A stretch of DNA of 64,000 bases from Micromonospora costi (GTDB lineage: Bacteria; Actinomycetota; Actinomycetes; Mycobacteriales; Micromonosporaceae): contig NZ_RBAN01000004.1 of the NCBI RefSeq assembly GCF_003626655.1, positions 773,445 through 837,444 of the forward strand, read 5' to 3'. The position numbers and the translations under genes are program-made. Numbering within the stretch: position 1 is the stretch's first letter; each line of letters starts with the position of its first letter. Of the stretch, positions 7,899 through 16,173 are shown piece by piece. The notes under the pieces were generated by a model. The model saw only the letters and a program-made list of their open reading frames with translations, did not search any database and was not told the DNA's origin.

Positions 7899-9323
7899 AT
7901 GACAGTCCCACGTTTGCGCGGTGCCGCGCTGGCAACGGTCGTCCTGGTGACTGTCGGGTCGGTGGTCGCTCCGGCCACGGCCGGCGCGGCACCCGGCGCC
8001 CCGGGAACCCCCCGGTACTCGGCCGGTGCGGCGAGCGTCGGCGACCCGTACTTCCCCGACCAGGGCAACGGCGGATACGACGTCCAGCACTACGACCTCG
8101 ACTTCTCCTACGACCCGGCGACCCGGTTCATGGATGCCACCGCCACCATCACCGCGATTGCCACGCAGGACCTCGACCGGTTCGACCTGGACTTCCGCGG
8201 TCCGGAGATCTCCTCCCTGACGGTCGACGGGCATGCGCCCGACTTCGTCCGACGCGGTCAGGAACTGGTCGTCACGCCGCGTCCGAAGCTCAAGACCGGA
8301 CGCACGTTCACCGTGGTCGTCCGGTACGCGGGCGTACCGGGCCCGATCACCGACCCCGACGGGTCGATCGAAGGCTGGGTGCCTACCGACGACGGCGCCT
8401 TCATCGCCGGGGAGCCCCAGGGCGCGCCCTCCTGGCTGCCCACCAACGACCACCCGACCGACAAGGCCACCTTCCGGTTCACCGCGACGGTGCCGGCGGG
8501 GCTCACCGCCGTCGGCAACGGCCAACTCCTGTCGCAGAAGACCCGGGACGGCTGGACCACCTTCACCTGGAATTCGACCGAGCCGATGGCGACCTACCTC
8601 GCGACGATCACCATCGGCAACTTCGTGGTCACCGAGTCGACCACGTCCAACGGCATCCCGGTCTACGTGGCGGTCGACCCACGGCAGGTCTCCGGGTCCG
8701 CCGCCGCGGTGGCACAGATCCCGCGGATGATCGACTTCTTCTCCACGATGTTCGGTCCGTACCCCTTCGCCTCGACCGGCGCGATCATCGACCGGGCGCC
8801 CGACGTGGGCTACGCCCTGGAGACCCAGACCAAGCCGATCTTCTCCAGCCCGGCGAGCGTCGGCACCATGGCCCACGAGCTGGCCCACCAGTGGTACGGC
8901 GACAGCGTCTCCCCGGAACGCTGGTCGGACATCTGGCTCAACGAGGGCTTCGCCACCTACGCCCAGTGGATGTACACCGAGTACAACGGCGGCGCGTCGG
9001 TCAGCCAGACGTTCAACAGCAGCAGCAACTACGGTCGGGCCGCGTCGTCGTCGTTCTGGCAGATCGTCCTGGCCGATCCCGGTCCCGAGGACATGTTCAG
9101 CAACATCCCGTACAACCGGGGCGCGATGACCCTGCACGCGCTGCGCGGCAAGGTCGGCGACGACGCCTTCTTCCGCATCCTGCGACAGTGGGCGGCCACC
9201 CACCGGTACGGCCACGCCGCGACGGCCGACTTCATCGCCCTCTCCGAGCGGGAGTCCGGGCAGAACCTCGCCGCCTTCTTCGACGTGTGGCTGTACCAGA
9301 AGGGCAAGCCCACGACCTGGTGA
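7899..9323 (+). CDS. Secreted M1-family zinc metallopeptidase
   Basis: I place the start at ATG 7899 (474 residues), because GGAGAGGA lies six bases upstream and a clean signal peptide follows (TVPRLRGAALATVVLVTVG to about residue 35, Ala-rich cleavage region). The upstream in-frame ATG at 7857 lacks this. The M1 catalytic motif HELAHQWYG is at about residues 326-334 and the third zinc ligand is in NEGFATY. Upstream, a GAMEN-equivalent position reads GYALETQT. Length matches the short single-polypeptide M1-like proteins of actinomycetes. It should act outside the cell on peptides. Confidence 0.92.
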   Translation: MTVPRLRGAALATVVLVTVGSVVAPATAGAAPGAPGTPRYSAGAASVGDPYFPDQGNGGYDVQHYDLDFSYDPATRFMDATATITAIATQDLDRFDLDFRGPEISSLTVDGHAPDFVRRGQELVVTPRPKLKTGRTFTVVVRYAGVPGPITDPDGSIEGWVPTDDGAFIAGEPQGAPSWLPTNDHPTDKATFRFTATVPAGLTAVGNGQLLSQKTRDGWTTFTWNSTEPMATYLATITIGNFVVTESTTSNGIPVYVAVDPRQVSGSAAAVAQIPRMIDFFSTMFGPYPFASTGAIIDRAPDVGYALETQTKPIFSSPASVGTMAHELAHQWYGDSVSPERWSDIWLNEGFATYAQWMYTEYNGGASVSQTFNSSSNYGRAASSSFWQIVLADPGPEDMFSNIPYNRGAMTLHALRGKVGDDAFFRILRQWAATHRYGHAATADFIALSERESGQNLAAFFDVWLYQKGKPTTW

Positions 9324-9331
9324 CGTCGGGC

Positions 9332-9363
9332 CGGGCCCGCGACCGACCCGGGTCGCGGGCCCG
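9332..9363. terminator. Bidirectional 13-bp hairpin terminator
   Basis: CGGGCCCGCGACC (9332-9344) pairs perfectly with GGTCGCGGGCCCG (9351-9363) across a six-base loop. It sits between the convergent ends of the M1 peptidase and DUF3037 genes. There is no T-run, as usual for high-GC genomes. Confidence 0.75.
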
Positions 9364-9376
9364 CCGAGGTGACGTG

Positions 9377-9745
9377 TCAGCGGACCAGGACGTCCAGCAG
9401 GCGGTCCAGCTCCGCGGCGGGATCGGCGGTCAGGCCCATGTGCACCGGTCCGGCCTGCAGCATGGTGCTGCGCGGGGCGACCAGCCACCGGAACCGCTCC
9501 CCCGGCGTCATCTGTTGCGCCGGGCCGGCGCCGGAGCAGGTCCGATCCCAGGATTCCAACGCCCCACCGACTGCGGCCAGGTCCACGTCCGGCGCGAACG
9601 CCCGCACCCGCTCGGCGTCCAGATGGGTACGGGCGCCGAGGAAACCGAGGGCCTGGCTGTAGAGGATCACGCCCACGTTGATCTGCTCGCCCCGCTCCAC
9701 CCGGGGCACCAGCCGGATCACCGCGTACTCGAAGGGTTTCCTCAC
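9377..9745 (-). CDS. DUF3037 domain protein, partner of HipA-like kinase
   Basis: The 122-residue product starts at GTG 9745, overlapping the stop of the kinase gene by four bases. It begins RKPFEYAVIRLVPRVERGEQ and continues INVGVILYSQ, the diagnostic start of DUF3037 proteins (the NVGVIL strand). Further markers are RFRWLVAPRS and a C-terminal LDRLLDVLV helix. DUF3037 proteins are small, uncharacterised and repeatedly encoded with HipA-like kinases. Tight coupling here suggests that the two form a functional pair, possibly substrate or regulator and kinase. The direction of that relation is unknown. Confidence 0.85.
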   Translation of the reverse strand: MRKPFEYAVIRLVPRVERGEQINVGVILYSQALGFLGARTHLDAERVRAFAPDVDLAAVGGALESWDRTCSGAGPAQQMTPGERFRWLVAPRSTMLQAGPVHMGLTADPAAELDRLLDVLVR

Positions 9746-10500
9746 GCCGGGCTCCCGGTGGGCAGCCAGGAGGCGCTGAGCTCGAGCCGGCGGCTCAGAT
9801 GGTCGGCGTACGCTGCCCGGGCCTCGTCGGGGGTGTCGAAGTCCGGCCCGGCCAGCCACTCGTCGGGCACCAGCGCGAGCACCTCGGTGATCAGGTCCGC
9901 GGTGATCCGCGGCGCCAGCTCGGCGTCGGCCTCGGCGAGCCGGGTGGCGTACGGGGCCAGCACATGGTCGTCGGCCCGGTACGGGCGGCCCACCACCGCG
10001 CCGGCGCGCGGCCAGTTGTGGTGGAAGTACAGGGTGGCGCCGTGGTCGATGAGCCACAGCTGCCGGTGCCAGATCAGCAGGTTCGGATTGCGCCAGCTAC
10101 GGTCGACGTTCTCCACGTACGCGTCGAACCAGACCACCTGCGAGGCCAGCGCCGCGTCCACCGGATGCGCCACCGGGTCGTAGCCGAGCGCGCCGGGGAG
10201 GAAGTCCATGCCCAGGTTGGCGCCGCCGCTGTTGCGCAGCAGCTCCTGCACCTCCTGATCGGGCTCGGCCCGGCCGATCACCGGGTCGATGTCCAGCACC
10301 ACCAGTCGCGGCACCGACAGTCCCAGCCGGCGCGCCAGCTCGCCGGAGACCACCTCGGCGACCAGCGCCTTGCGACCCTGCCCCGCCCCGCTGAACTTGG
10401 CCACGTAGGTGCCCAGGTCGTCGGCCTCGACCACGCCGGGCAGCGAACCGCCCTCGCGTAGTGGGGTGACGTACCGGATCCCGGTGACCTGACGCAGCAC
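9742..10500 (-). CDS. HipA-like kinase (HipA_2 family)
   Basis: The 252-residue protein shows a compact HipA/PI3K-like kinase core. An ATP-binding Lys35 lies in YVAKFSGAGQG. The catalytic segment ENVDRSWRNPNLL has Asp133 and Asn138, and IDHGATL has the metal-binding Asp152, as a DFG equivalent. It lacks the N-subdomain of full-length HipA toxins (about 440 residues), as known for the HipA_2 group. There is no HipB-like antitoxin; the only partner is the DUF3037 gene fused by a GTGA overlap. Function as a Ser/Thr kinase is expected from the motifs; the target is unknown. Confidence 0.85.
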   Translation of the reverse strand: MLRQVTGIRYVTPLREGGSLPGVVEADDLGTYVAKFSGAGQGRKALVAEVVSGELARRLGLSVPRLVVLDIDPVIGRAEPDQEVQELLRNSGGANLGMDFLPGALGYDPVAHPVDAALASQVVWFDAYVENVDRSWRNPNLLIWHRQLWLIDHGATLYFHHNWPRAGAVVGRPYRADDHVLAPYATRLAEADAELAPRITADLITEVLALVPDEWLAGPDFDTPDEARAAYADHLSRRLELSASWLPTGSPA

Positions 10501-10562
10501 CCGATCACCCTAGCCCTCCGCCGGTGACGGGCGGTGGCCGGCGGGTCACCCCGTCTGACCGA

Positions 10563-10601
10563 GCCGGGACCCGTCGCCCGGTAGCGGCGTCGGGTCCCGG
10601 C
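10563..10601 (-). terminator. 11-bp hairpin downstream of the AraC-type gene
   Basis: GCCGGGACCCG (10563-10573) pairs perfectly with CGGGTCCCGGC (10591-10601), with a 17-base loop. It lies just after the stop of the AraC-type gene on the minus strand and before the HipA-like gene start. Confidence 0.6.
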
Positions 10602-10611
10602 GGGAGACTCG

Positions 10612-11490
10612 TCAGGCGGGATCCGTGGGCTCGACGGGCAGCCACAGCTCGCAGGTCGCGGTGCTGAAGTCGTCCGCGCGTTCCAGGATCGCGACGATCG
10701 CGGGGCCCGGCCGCAAGCGCCACGGGTTGGACGGGAACCACTCGGTGGCGGTCGCCGCCCAGGTCTCCTGCAGGACCCGCGGGTGGGGTCCGGCGGTGTG
10801 GAAGACCGCCCACCTGCCGGCCGGTACCTCGATGGCGTCGAGGTCGTCCGGGGCCGGCGTGTCCCGGGAGACGGCGACCCCGTGCAGGTAGGTCAGCTCG
10901 GTGCCCTCCGTGCCGTCGGGGTCGACGTCGTCGGAGACCTGCAGCAGGCCGCCGGGCTCGGTGTTGCTGAGGCCCTTCAGCCGCTGGTGCTCCTCCGGCG
11001 GCAGGGCGGCGATGTGCTGCTGGATGTGCGGATTGATGCCGTGGTGGATGAGCGGGACCCGGGTGGCGTGTCCGACGAGCCGGAACGCGGGGCGGTCGAC
11101 GATGCGGGTGTCCATGGGGGTGCTCCCTTCGACGGTCAGGCGGAACCTGAGCTGCGGTTGTGTGCGAAGGGGGCCACCGTCGCGGCGGACGTCACCGGGG
11201 CTGGCGCCGTGGACCGTCCGGAACGCACGCCCGAACGCCTCGGTCGAGCCGTACCCGTGCCGGACCGCGATGCTCAGCAGGTCGTCCTCACCCCGGATGA
11301 CGTCGGCGGCGGCGACGGTCATCCGACGCCGGCGCACGTACTCCGACAGCGGCATGCCGGCCAAAGACGAGAACATCCGCCGCAGGTGGTACTCGGTCGT
11401 GCCGAGCGCCCTGGCCAATCCGTCGGCGTCGAACTCCTCGGTGAGGTGCTCCTCGACGAAGTCGACGAGCCGGTTGAGTGCCGAGATCAT
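10612..11490 (-). CDS. AraC-family regulator with GyrI-like effector domain
   Basis: I place the start at ATG 11490 (292 residues) because the minus strand has GAGGAGG just upstream. Longer in-frame extensions lack a ribosome site. Residues 1-105 contain the double helix-turn-helix of AraC regulators (LARALGTTEYHLRRMFSSLAG, then IAVRHGYGSTEAFGRAFR). The rest is a GyrI-like/effector-binding domain with the typical C-terminal FPSNPWRLRPGP and ELWLPVEP. This architecture resembles Rob/SbmC-type sensors of small toxic compounds. It stands alone between two terminators and regulators, so its regulon cannot be inferred. Confidence 0.9.
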   Translation of the reverse strand: MISALNRLVDFVEEHLTEEFDADGLARALGTTEYHLRRMFSSLAGMPLSEYVRRRRMTVAAADVIRGEDDLLSIAVRHGYGSTEAFGRAFRTVHGASPGDVRRDGGPLRTQPQLRFRLTVEGSTPMDTRIVDRPAFRLVGHATRVPLIHHGINPHIQQHIAALPPEEHQRLKGLSNTEPGGLLQVSDDVDPDGTEGTELTYLHGVAVSRDTPAPDDLDAIEVPAGRWAVFHTAGPHPRVLQETWAATATEWFPSNPWRLRPGPAIVAILERADDFSTATCELWLPVEPTDPA

Positions 11491-11620
11491 GTGGCCTCCT
11501 CTCGACATCGATCCTGGCCGGCGACCCACCGGCGGTGCCCGATCGTTGCGGTCCGATCCGATCATCCGCTCCCCGCGATGTGCCGGGTGTCTCGTCGCCG
11601 CTCCGGCCCAGACGGGGCCG

Positions 11621-12397
11621 TCACTGATGCGGGATGCCGATGCCGGCCGCGCGCAGGTGGGCCTCGACCAGCACATTCAACCGGGCGATGGACGGTAACT
11701 GGTCTTCCCGGTGGTGGTTGACCAGCCCGTACCGGGCGGCGGCGTCGGGCTGACGCTGAAATCCGGCCGGCGTCGCCAACAGCTCGCGGTTGGCCAGCAG
11801 CTTGTCGGCGAGCGCGGACGCCAGCTCGTCGATCCGCGGGTCGTCCGGATCCCAGGACCTCGCCTCCCAGCCGCGCTTGGTCAGCTCGACGAACTCGGGA
11901 TCATCGAGCGAATGTTCGAGCCGGGTCAGGAAGCTGTCGAAGATCGTCGGAACCAGCGCCCGGGCCAGCACCAGGGCCTCCCGTTGAGTGGCCACGTAGT
12001 CGGGACCGAAGCCGAGATCGGCGAGGCGGTCCAGGACCGCACAGGCGCGATCGGGCAGCAGGGCCCGGTCGCCGTGGGCGAGCCGATGCAGCGTGTCGCG
12101 GCTCGCGATCAGATTCTCGATCCGTTCGGTGAGCTGGCGACGGACGTCGTCCAGGGTGGCGGCGAACCGTTCGGGGCCGGCGTCGAGCAGGTCGGTGATC
12201 TCGGCCAGCGGCACGCCCGCCTCGGCCAAAGTCCGGACCTGGACCAGCCGGAGCAGGCTGGCCGACCGGTAACGGCGGTAGCCGGAGCTGTCGCGTTCCG
12301 GCTCGGCGACCAGGCCCAGCCGGTGATAGTGCCGCACCGTCTTGATCGTTACGCCGACGAACGCCGCCGCCTGACCGATCGTGAGTCCGTCCGCCAT
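11621..12397 (-). CDS. MerR-family transcriptional regulator
   Basis: The 258-residue protein starts at ATG 12397. Its N-terminal winged helix-turn-helix reads LTIGQAAAFVGVTIKTVRHYHRLGL, followed by the dimerisation coiled coil (residues 75-115). The C-terminal 140 residues are helical and lack cysteines of metal-sensing MerR proteins, so a small organic effector is likely. The probable target is the divergent serine hydrolase gene, because a MerR-type dyad (12624-12644) lies upstream of that gene. The gene may be co-transcribed with the 45-codon frame ending four bases upstream. Confidence 0.9.
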   Translation of the reverse strand: MADGLTIGQAAAFVGVTIKTVRHYHRLGLVAEPERDSSGYRRYRSASLLRLVQVRTLAEAGVPLAEITDLLDAGPERFAATLDDVRRQLTERIENLIASRDTLHRLAHGDRALLPDRACAVLDRLADLGFGPDYVATQREALVLARALVPTIFDSFLTRLEHSLDDPEFVELTKRGWEARSWDPDDPRIDELASALADKLLANRELLATPAGFQRQPDAAARYGLVNHHREDQLPSIARLNVLVEAHLRAAGIGIPHQ

Positions 12398-12401
12398 CGG
12401 G

Positions 12402-12539
12402 TCAGCGGACCTCCGGTCCGTGGGCCGCGGCGGTCTCGCTCACCGAGCCGGTGACGGCCCGGAAGCCCGTGGCCGGAATCGCGTCGCGGCCGCCGACGAC
12501 CGTGGCGCCCACCTTGAGGTACGGGTTGCGGGCTGTCAC
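12402..12539 (-). CDS. Possible 45-residue ORF coupled to the MerR gene
   Basis: On the minus strand a GTG at 12539 opens 45 codons ending in TGA at 12402, only four bases before the MerR ATG. The product begins TARNPYLKVGATVVGGRDAI and has ordinary high-GC codon use. The reading frame stays open further upstream, so it could also be the tail of a longer, lost gene. I do not recognise a family. Position suggests translational coupling to the MerR gene, if it is real. Confidence 0.3.
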   Translation of the reverse strand: MTARNPYLKVGATVVGGRDAIPATGFRAVTGSVSETAAAHGPEVR

Positions 12540-12620
12540 AGAGGCGAGGGTAACGCCCACCCGTTCCCGATCTTCAGCCTTGTCACCGCCGTTGGCGGGT
12601 CAACCATGATCACAACGTGG

Positions 12621-12644
12621 TTGACCTTGACCTTAGGTCAAGGT
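12621..12644 (+). promoter_or_regulatory. MerR-type operator with -35 element
   Basis: TTGACC at 12621 is a good -35 box. It is fused to a perfect dyad, ACCTTGACC and GGTCAAGGT, around a TTA spacer (12624-12644). A dyad between the promoter elements is the classical layout of MerR/SoxR-controlled promoters. It lies about 94 bases upstream of the serine hydrolase ATG, and the MerR gene is divergent. No clear -10 box was found. Confidence 0.65.
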
Positions 12645-12737
12645 GCACGCTCGTCGCATGGCCGCCTCGAAGGGGCCGGTGGCCCGCTCTCGGGCTGCGC
12701 CGCACACCCACCGTCACGAAACAGGGAATGGTCGATC

Positions 12738-13964
12738 ATGAGCAAGAGCAACAGCGGATTCTCCACGTCAGGGCTGGACAGGGTGCGCGAGGTGCTCGCA
12801 CGGCACGTCGAGTCCGGGAAGATTCCGGGGCTGGTCGCACTGGTCAGCCGGGGCGGTGAAACGCACGTCGAAGCGCTCGGGACCATGCGCCATGACGGTG
12901 GGTCGCCGATGCGCCGGGACACGATCTTCCGGATGGCCTCGACATCCAAGCCGGTCACGATGGCGGCGGCGATGATCCTGCTCGACGAGTGCCGGCTGCG
13001 GCTGGACGACCCGGTGGATCCGTGGCTGCCCGAACTCGCCAACCGGCAGGTTCTCAAGCGGCCCGACGGCCCGCTGGATGACACCGTTCCGGCGCGGCGG
13101 CCGATCACCGTACGGGACCTGTTGACCTCCACGTTCGGGCTCGGGGTGGATTTCGAGTTGATGGATTCCCCGATCAGGGCCGCGACCTTCGAGCGGACCG
13201 ACTACAGCGTGGCCTCCGGGCCGGCGCCCGAGCCGGACGAGTGGATGCGCCGCCTCGGCGAGCTGCCACTGTCGTACCAGCCCGGAGAGCGGTGGCAGTA
13301 CGACCTCAGCAACGAGGTGGTCGGCGTACTCGTCGCCAGAGTGACGGGCCAGCCGCTGGAGGCGTTCCTGCGCGAGCGCGTCCTCGATCCGCTGGGCATG
13401 AAGGACACCGGTTTCCACGTGCCCGCCGGGGCGATCGATCGGCTGCCGACCCTCTACGGGCCCGACCCGCAGACCGGAGAGTTCCACGTGTGGGACGAGC
13501 CGGCGGGCGGCCGCTTCAGCGAGCCTCCGGCCTTCCAGGGCGCTGGCGGTGCGCTGGTCTCCACCGTCGACGACTACCACGCCTACTTCCAGATGCTGCT
13601 CAACCACGGTGTGCACGGAGGCGATCGGATCCTGTCCCGGCCCGCCGTCGAGCTGATGACCACCAATCGCCTCACGCCGGCGCAACAGGCCGCGCGGAGC
13701 GCCATGTACCGCGACATCGTCCATCTGTCGGCCGGCCAGGGATCACACGGCGGCTGGGGCTTCGGCATGGCGGTCTGCACCCACCGTGGCGGCTACGCGC
13801 CCATCGGCCAGTTCGGCTGGGACGGCGGCACCGGCACCTCGGCGTACGCCGACCCGGACAACCAGCTCACCGGAGTCCTGCTCACCCAGGTCGGGATGTC
13901 CACCCCGGATTCGTCGCGGCTCATCCACGACTTCTGGGCGACGGTCTACCAGGCCATCGACTGA
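12738..13964 (+). CDS. Serine hydrolase, beta-lactamase class C/esterase family
   Basis: The start ATG 12738 gives 408 residues; the frame is open much further upstream but that part overlaps the MerR operator. The catalytic SxxK motif is in MASTSKPVTMAAA (about residue 72) and the second-motif Tyr is in QYDLSNEVVG. A C-terminal GQFGWDGGTGTSAY segment is in the position of the third (KTG/HxG) motif. Lack of a signal peptide and the order of motifs fit EstB/LovD-type cytoplasmic esterases or transacylases rather than a secreted beta-lactamase. Control by the divergent MerR protein is likely. Confidence 0.88.
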   Translation: MSKSNSGFSTSGLDRVREVLARHVESGKIPGLVALVSRGGETHVEALGTMRHDGGSPMRRDTIFRMASTSKPVTMAAAMILLDECRLRLDDPVDPWLPELANRQVLKRPDGPLDDTVPARRPITVRDLLTSTFGLGVDFELMDSPIRAATFERTDYSVASGPAPEPDEWMRRLGELPLSYQPGERWQYDLSNEVVGVLVARVTGQPLEAFLRERVLDPLGMKDTGFHVPAGAIDRLPTLYGPDPQTGEFHVWDEPAGGRFSEPPAFQGAGGALVSTVDDYHAYFQMLLNHGVHGGDRILSRPAVELMTTNRLTPAQQAARSAMYRDIVHLSAGQGSHGGWGFGMAVCTHRGGYAPIGQFGWDGGTGTSAYADPDNQLTGVLLTQVGMSTPDSSRLIHDFWATVYQAID

Positions 13965-14291
13965 CAGCGAGCACCACCGCGCTCGGCGTGGCTGGTTTAC
14001 GGGCGCACGGACGCCGGGCCGGGCAGGCACAACCGGTCGACGATCCCGTCGGAGACGAGGTCGTCGGCCGAGCGTGCCTGCTCGGCGGGGTGCCGGAGGA
14101 CGCCGAAGACGGTCGAGAGGTAGCCCGAAGCGCGGCCGTCGCCAGAGGGACCCGGACGGGCTCGCCGATCGGGCCTTGGCCGTCGCGGCGCGCCGGGCCG
14201 CGCGAGCGGGTGGCTGGCCGCGAATCGGGCCGAACTCGACATTCCCTCCCCTAGGTTACTGGGTAGGAGGCGGTGGAGACCGGGAGGCGGC
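13965..14291. other. 327-bp region without a secure gene
   Basis: The minus strand has an 81-codon frame (13997-14242) ending with a stretch like VFGVLRHPAEQARSADDLV, faintly reminiscent of tails of actinomycete secreted proteins. It has no ribosome site or domain and I do not call it. The 3' end holds the GGGAGGCG ribosome site of the GH15 gene. Confidence 0.35.
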
Positions 14292-16139
14292 GTGGAGAGC
14301 TATCCGGCGATCGAAGATCACGGGCTCATCGGCGACCTGCAGACCGCCGCTCTGGTGACGTGCGACGGGACGGTCGACTGGTTCTGCGCGCCGCGCTTCG
14401 ATTCGCCGAGCATCTTCGCCGCGATCCTGGACCGCGAGCGCGGCGGCTACTTTCGCATCGCCCCGCACGACGTCCGGTACGTCACCAAGCAGCTCTACCT
14501 GCCGGGCACTCCGATCCTGATCACCCGGTTCATCAGCGCGGACGGCGTCGCCGAGGTGATGGACTTCATGCCGGTCACCGGCGATCTGGTCACCGACACG
14601 CACCGCCTGGTCCGCATGGTCAACATGGTGCGGGGCAGCATGCGGTTCCGGGTGGAGTGCCGGCCCCGGTTCGACTACGCACGGGAGAAGCACGACCTGG
14701 AGCGGCACCCGAATGGGTACGTCTTCCGCAGCCGGTCGGCGACGCTCGCCTTCAACCCGGTCGACCCGGTGCGGCGGCTGTTCTCGCAGCGAGGCGACAT
14801 CCGCTTGGAGGACGGCGACCTGGTCGCGTACGGAATTCTGAACGAGGGTGACACCGGCGGCGTGGTCCTGGAGACGGCCAGCACAGAGCCACGGATCATC
14901 CCGCCGGCCGAGGTCGAGGGCATGTTCGAGTGGACCCGCGACTACTGGCGGCGCTGGGTGGAACGTTCCCGCTACACCGGGCGGTGGCGGGAGATGGTCG
15001 AACGGTCGGCCATCACGCTGAAGCTCATGACGTACGCGCCGACCGGGGCGATGATCGCCGCGCCCACCGCCGCGCTGCCGGAGCTGGTCGGCGGCACCCG
15101 CAACTGGGACTACCGCTACACCTGGGTACGTGACACCTCGTTCTCGGTGCACGCGCTGCTCGGCCTCGGCTTCACCGAGGAGGTCAGCCGGTACATGACC
15201 TGGCTGGACGAGCGGATCCGCGAGGCCGGCGACCACCAGGACCCGCTGAAGATCATGTATCGGGTGGACGGCTCCTCCGACCTGCACGAGGAGACCCTCG
15301 ACCACCTGGAGGGCTACCGCGGCTCCCGGCCGGTGCGGATCGGCAACGGCGCCGCCGACCAGCTCCAACTCGACATCCACGGCGAGGCCCTCTACGCCAT
15401 GCACCTCGCCGACGAGCAGGGCATCCGCGTCTCACACCAGGTCTGGAAGAGCACCGTACGGCTCGTCGACTGGCTCTGCCACCACTGGGACCGGCCCGAC
15501 GCCGGCATCTGGGAGAGCCGCCACCACCCCCGCAACTACACCTTCGGCCGGGTGATGTCCTGGGTCGCGCTGGACCGGGCCATCCGCCTCGCCACCCGCA
15601 CCGGCCGCCCCGGGGACGTCACCCAGTGGGCCGAGCAACGCAACCGGATCTACAACCAGGTCATGGCCCGCGGATACCACCGGGAACGCGGCAGCTTCGT
15701 GCAGGCGTACGACGAGGACGTGCTGGATGCGGCGCTGCTCGCCATGCCGGCGTTCGGCTTCGTGACGCCGAGCGACCCGCTCTGGCAGTCCACCCTGAAG
15801 ATGATCGAGCGCGAGCTGGTCTCCGACAGCCTCGTCCACCGGTACGACCCGATCCACTCCCCCGACGGCCTTCCCGGGCACGAGGGCACCTTCAACATGT
15901 GCACGTTCTGGTACGTCGAGGCGCTGGCCCGCGCCGGTCGCCTGGACGACGCCCGGCTCACCTACGAGAAGATGTTCACCTTCAGCAACCACCTCGGCCT
16001 GTACGCCGAGGAGATCGCCGCGACCGGTGAGCAGATCGGCAACTACCCGCAGGCGTTCAGCCACCTCTCCCTGATCAACTCGGCGCTGACGCTGAACGAC
16101 CTGCTCGACGTCGAGGCCGACGCCCGGCGCCGCCGGTAG
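14292..16139 (+). CDS. Glycoside hydrolase family 15 (trehalase/glucoamylase-like)
   Basis: The 615-residue protein starts at GTG 14292, with GGGAGG eight bases upstream. The N-terminal beta domain begins YPAIEDHGLIGDLQTAALV and continues GTVDWFCAPRFDSPSIFAAIL. The (alpha/alpha)6 barrel starts near residue 235 (NWDYRYTWVRDTSF). The C-terminal GLYAEEI holds the expected catalytic-base glutamate. This is the signature of the large actinobacterial GH15 group that includes mycobacterial trehalase. No signal peptide is present, so it acts in the cytoplasm on trehalose or alpha-glucans. No sugar transporter or regulator is adjacent. Confidence 0.93.
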   Translation: MESYPAIEDHGLIGDLQTAALVTCDGTVDWFCAPRFDSPSIFAAILDRERGGYFRIAPHDVRYVTKQLYLPGTPILITRFISADGVAEVMDFMPVTGDLVTDTHRLVRMVNMVRGSMRFRVECRPRFDYAREKHDLERHPNGYVFRSRSATLAFNPVDPVRRLFSQRGDIRLEDGDLVAYGILNEGDTGGVVLETASTEPRIIPPAEVEGMFEWTRDYWRRWVERSRYTGRWREMVERSAITLKLMTYAPTGAMIAAPTAALPELVGGTRNWDYRYTWVRDTSFSVHALLGLGFTEEVSRYMTWLDERIREAGDHQDPLKIMYRVDGSSDLHEETLDHLEGYRGSRPVRIGNGAADQLQLDIHGEALYAMHLADEQGIRVSHQVWKSTVRLVDWLCHHWDRPDAGIWESRHHPRNYTFGRVMSWVALDRAIRLATRTGRPGDVTQWAEQRNRIYNQVMARGYHRERGSFVQAYDEDVLDAALLAMPAFGFVTPSDPLWQSTLKMIERELVSDSLVHRYDPIHSPDGLPGHEGTFNMCTFWYVEALARAGRLDDARLTYEKMFTFSNHLGLYAEEIAATGEQIGNYPQAFSHLSLINSALTLNDLLDVEADARRRR

Positions 16140-16173
16140 AGCGGCGGCGGCCCGGGACGTTCGCGACGAGGGT

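Noticed and set aside
7845..9488. 547-residue minus-strand frame opposite the M1 peptidase
   Set aside because: Its composition (Gly/Arg/Val-rich, no domains) is that of an antisense shadow of a GC-rich gene.
9742..10500. Classical HipBA toxin-antitoxin locus
   Set aside because: There is no HipB-like DNA-binding gene and the kinase lacks the HipA N-terminal subdomain, so calling it HipA toxin would overstate the evidence.
13997..14242. 81-codon minus-strand frame with VFGVLRHPAEQ-like tail
   Set aside because: There is no ribosome site or recognisable domain and its N-terminal half is Arg/Pro-rich, so at most it is a fragment of a secreted protein.
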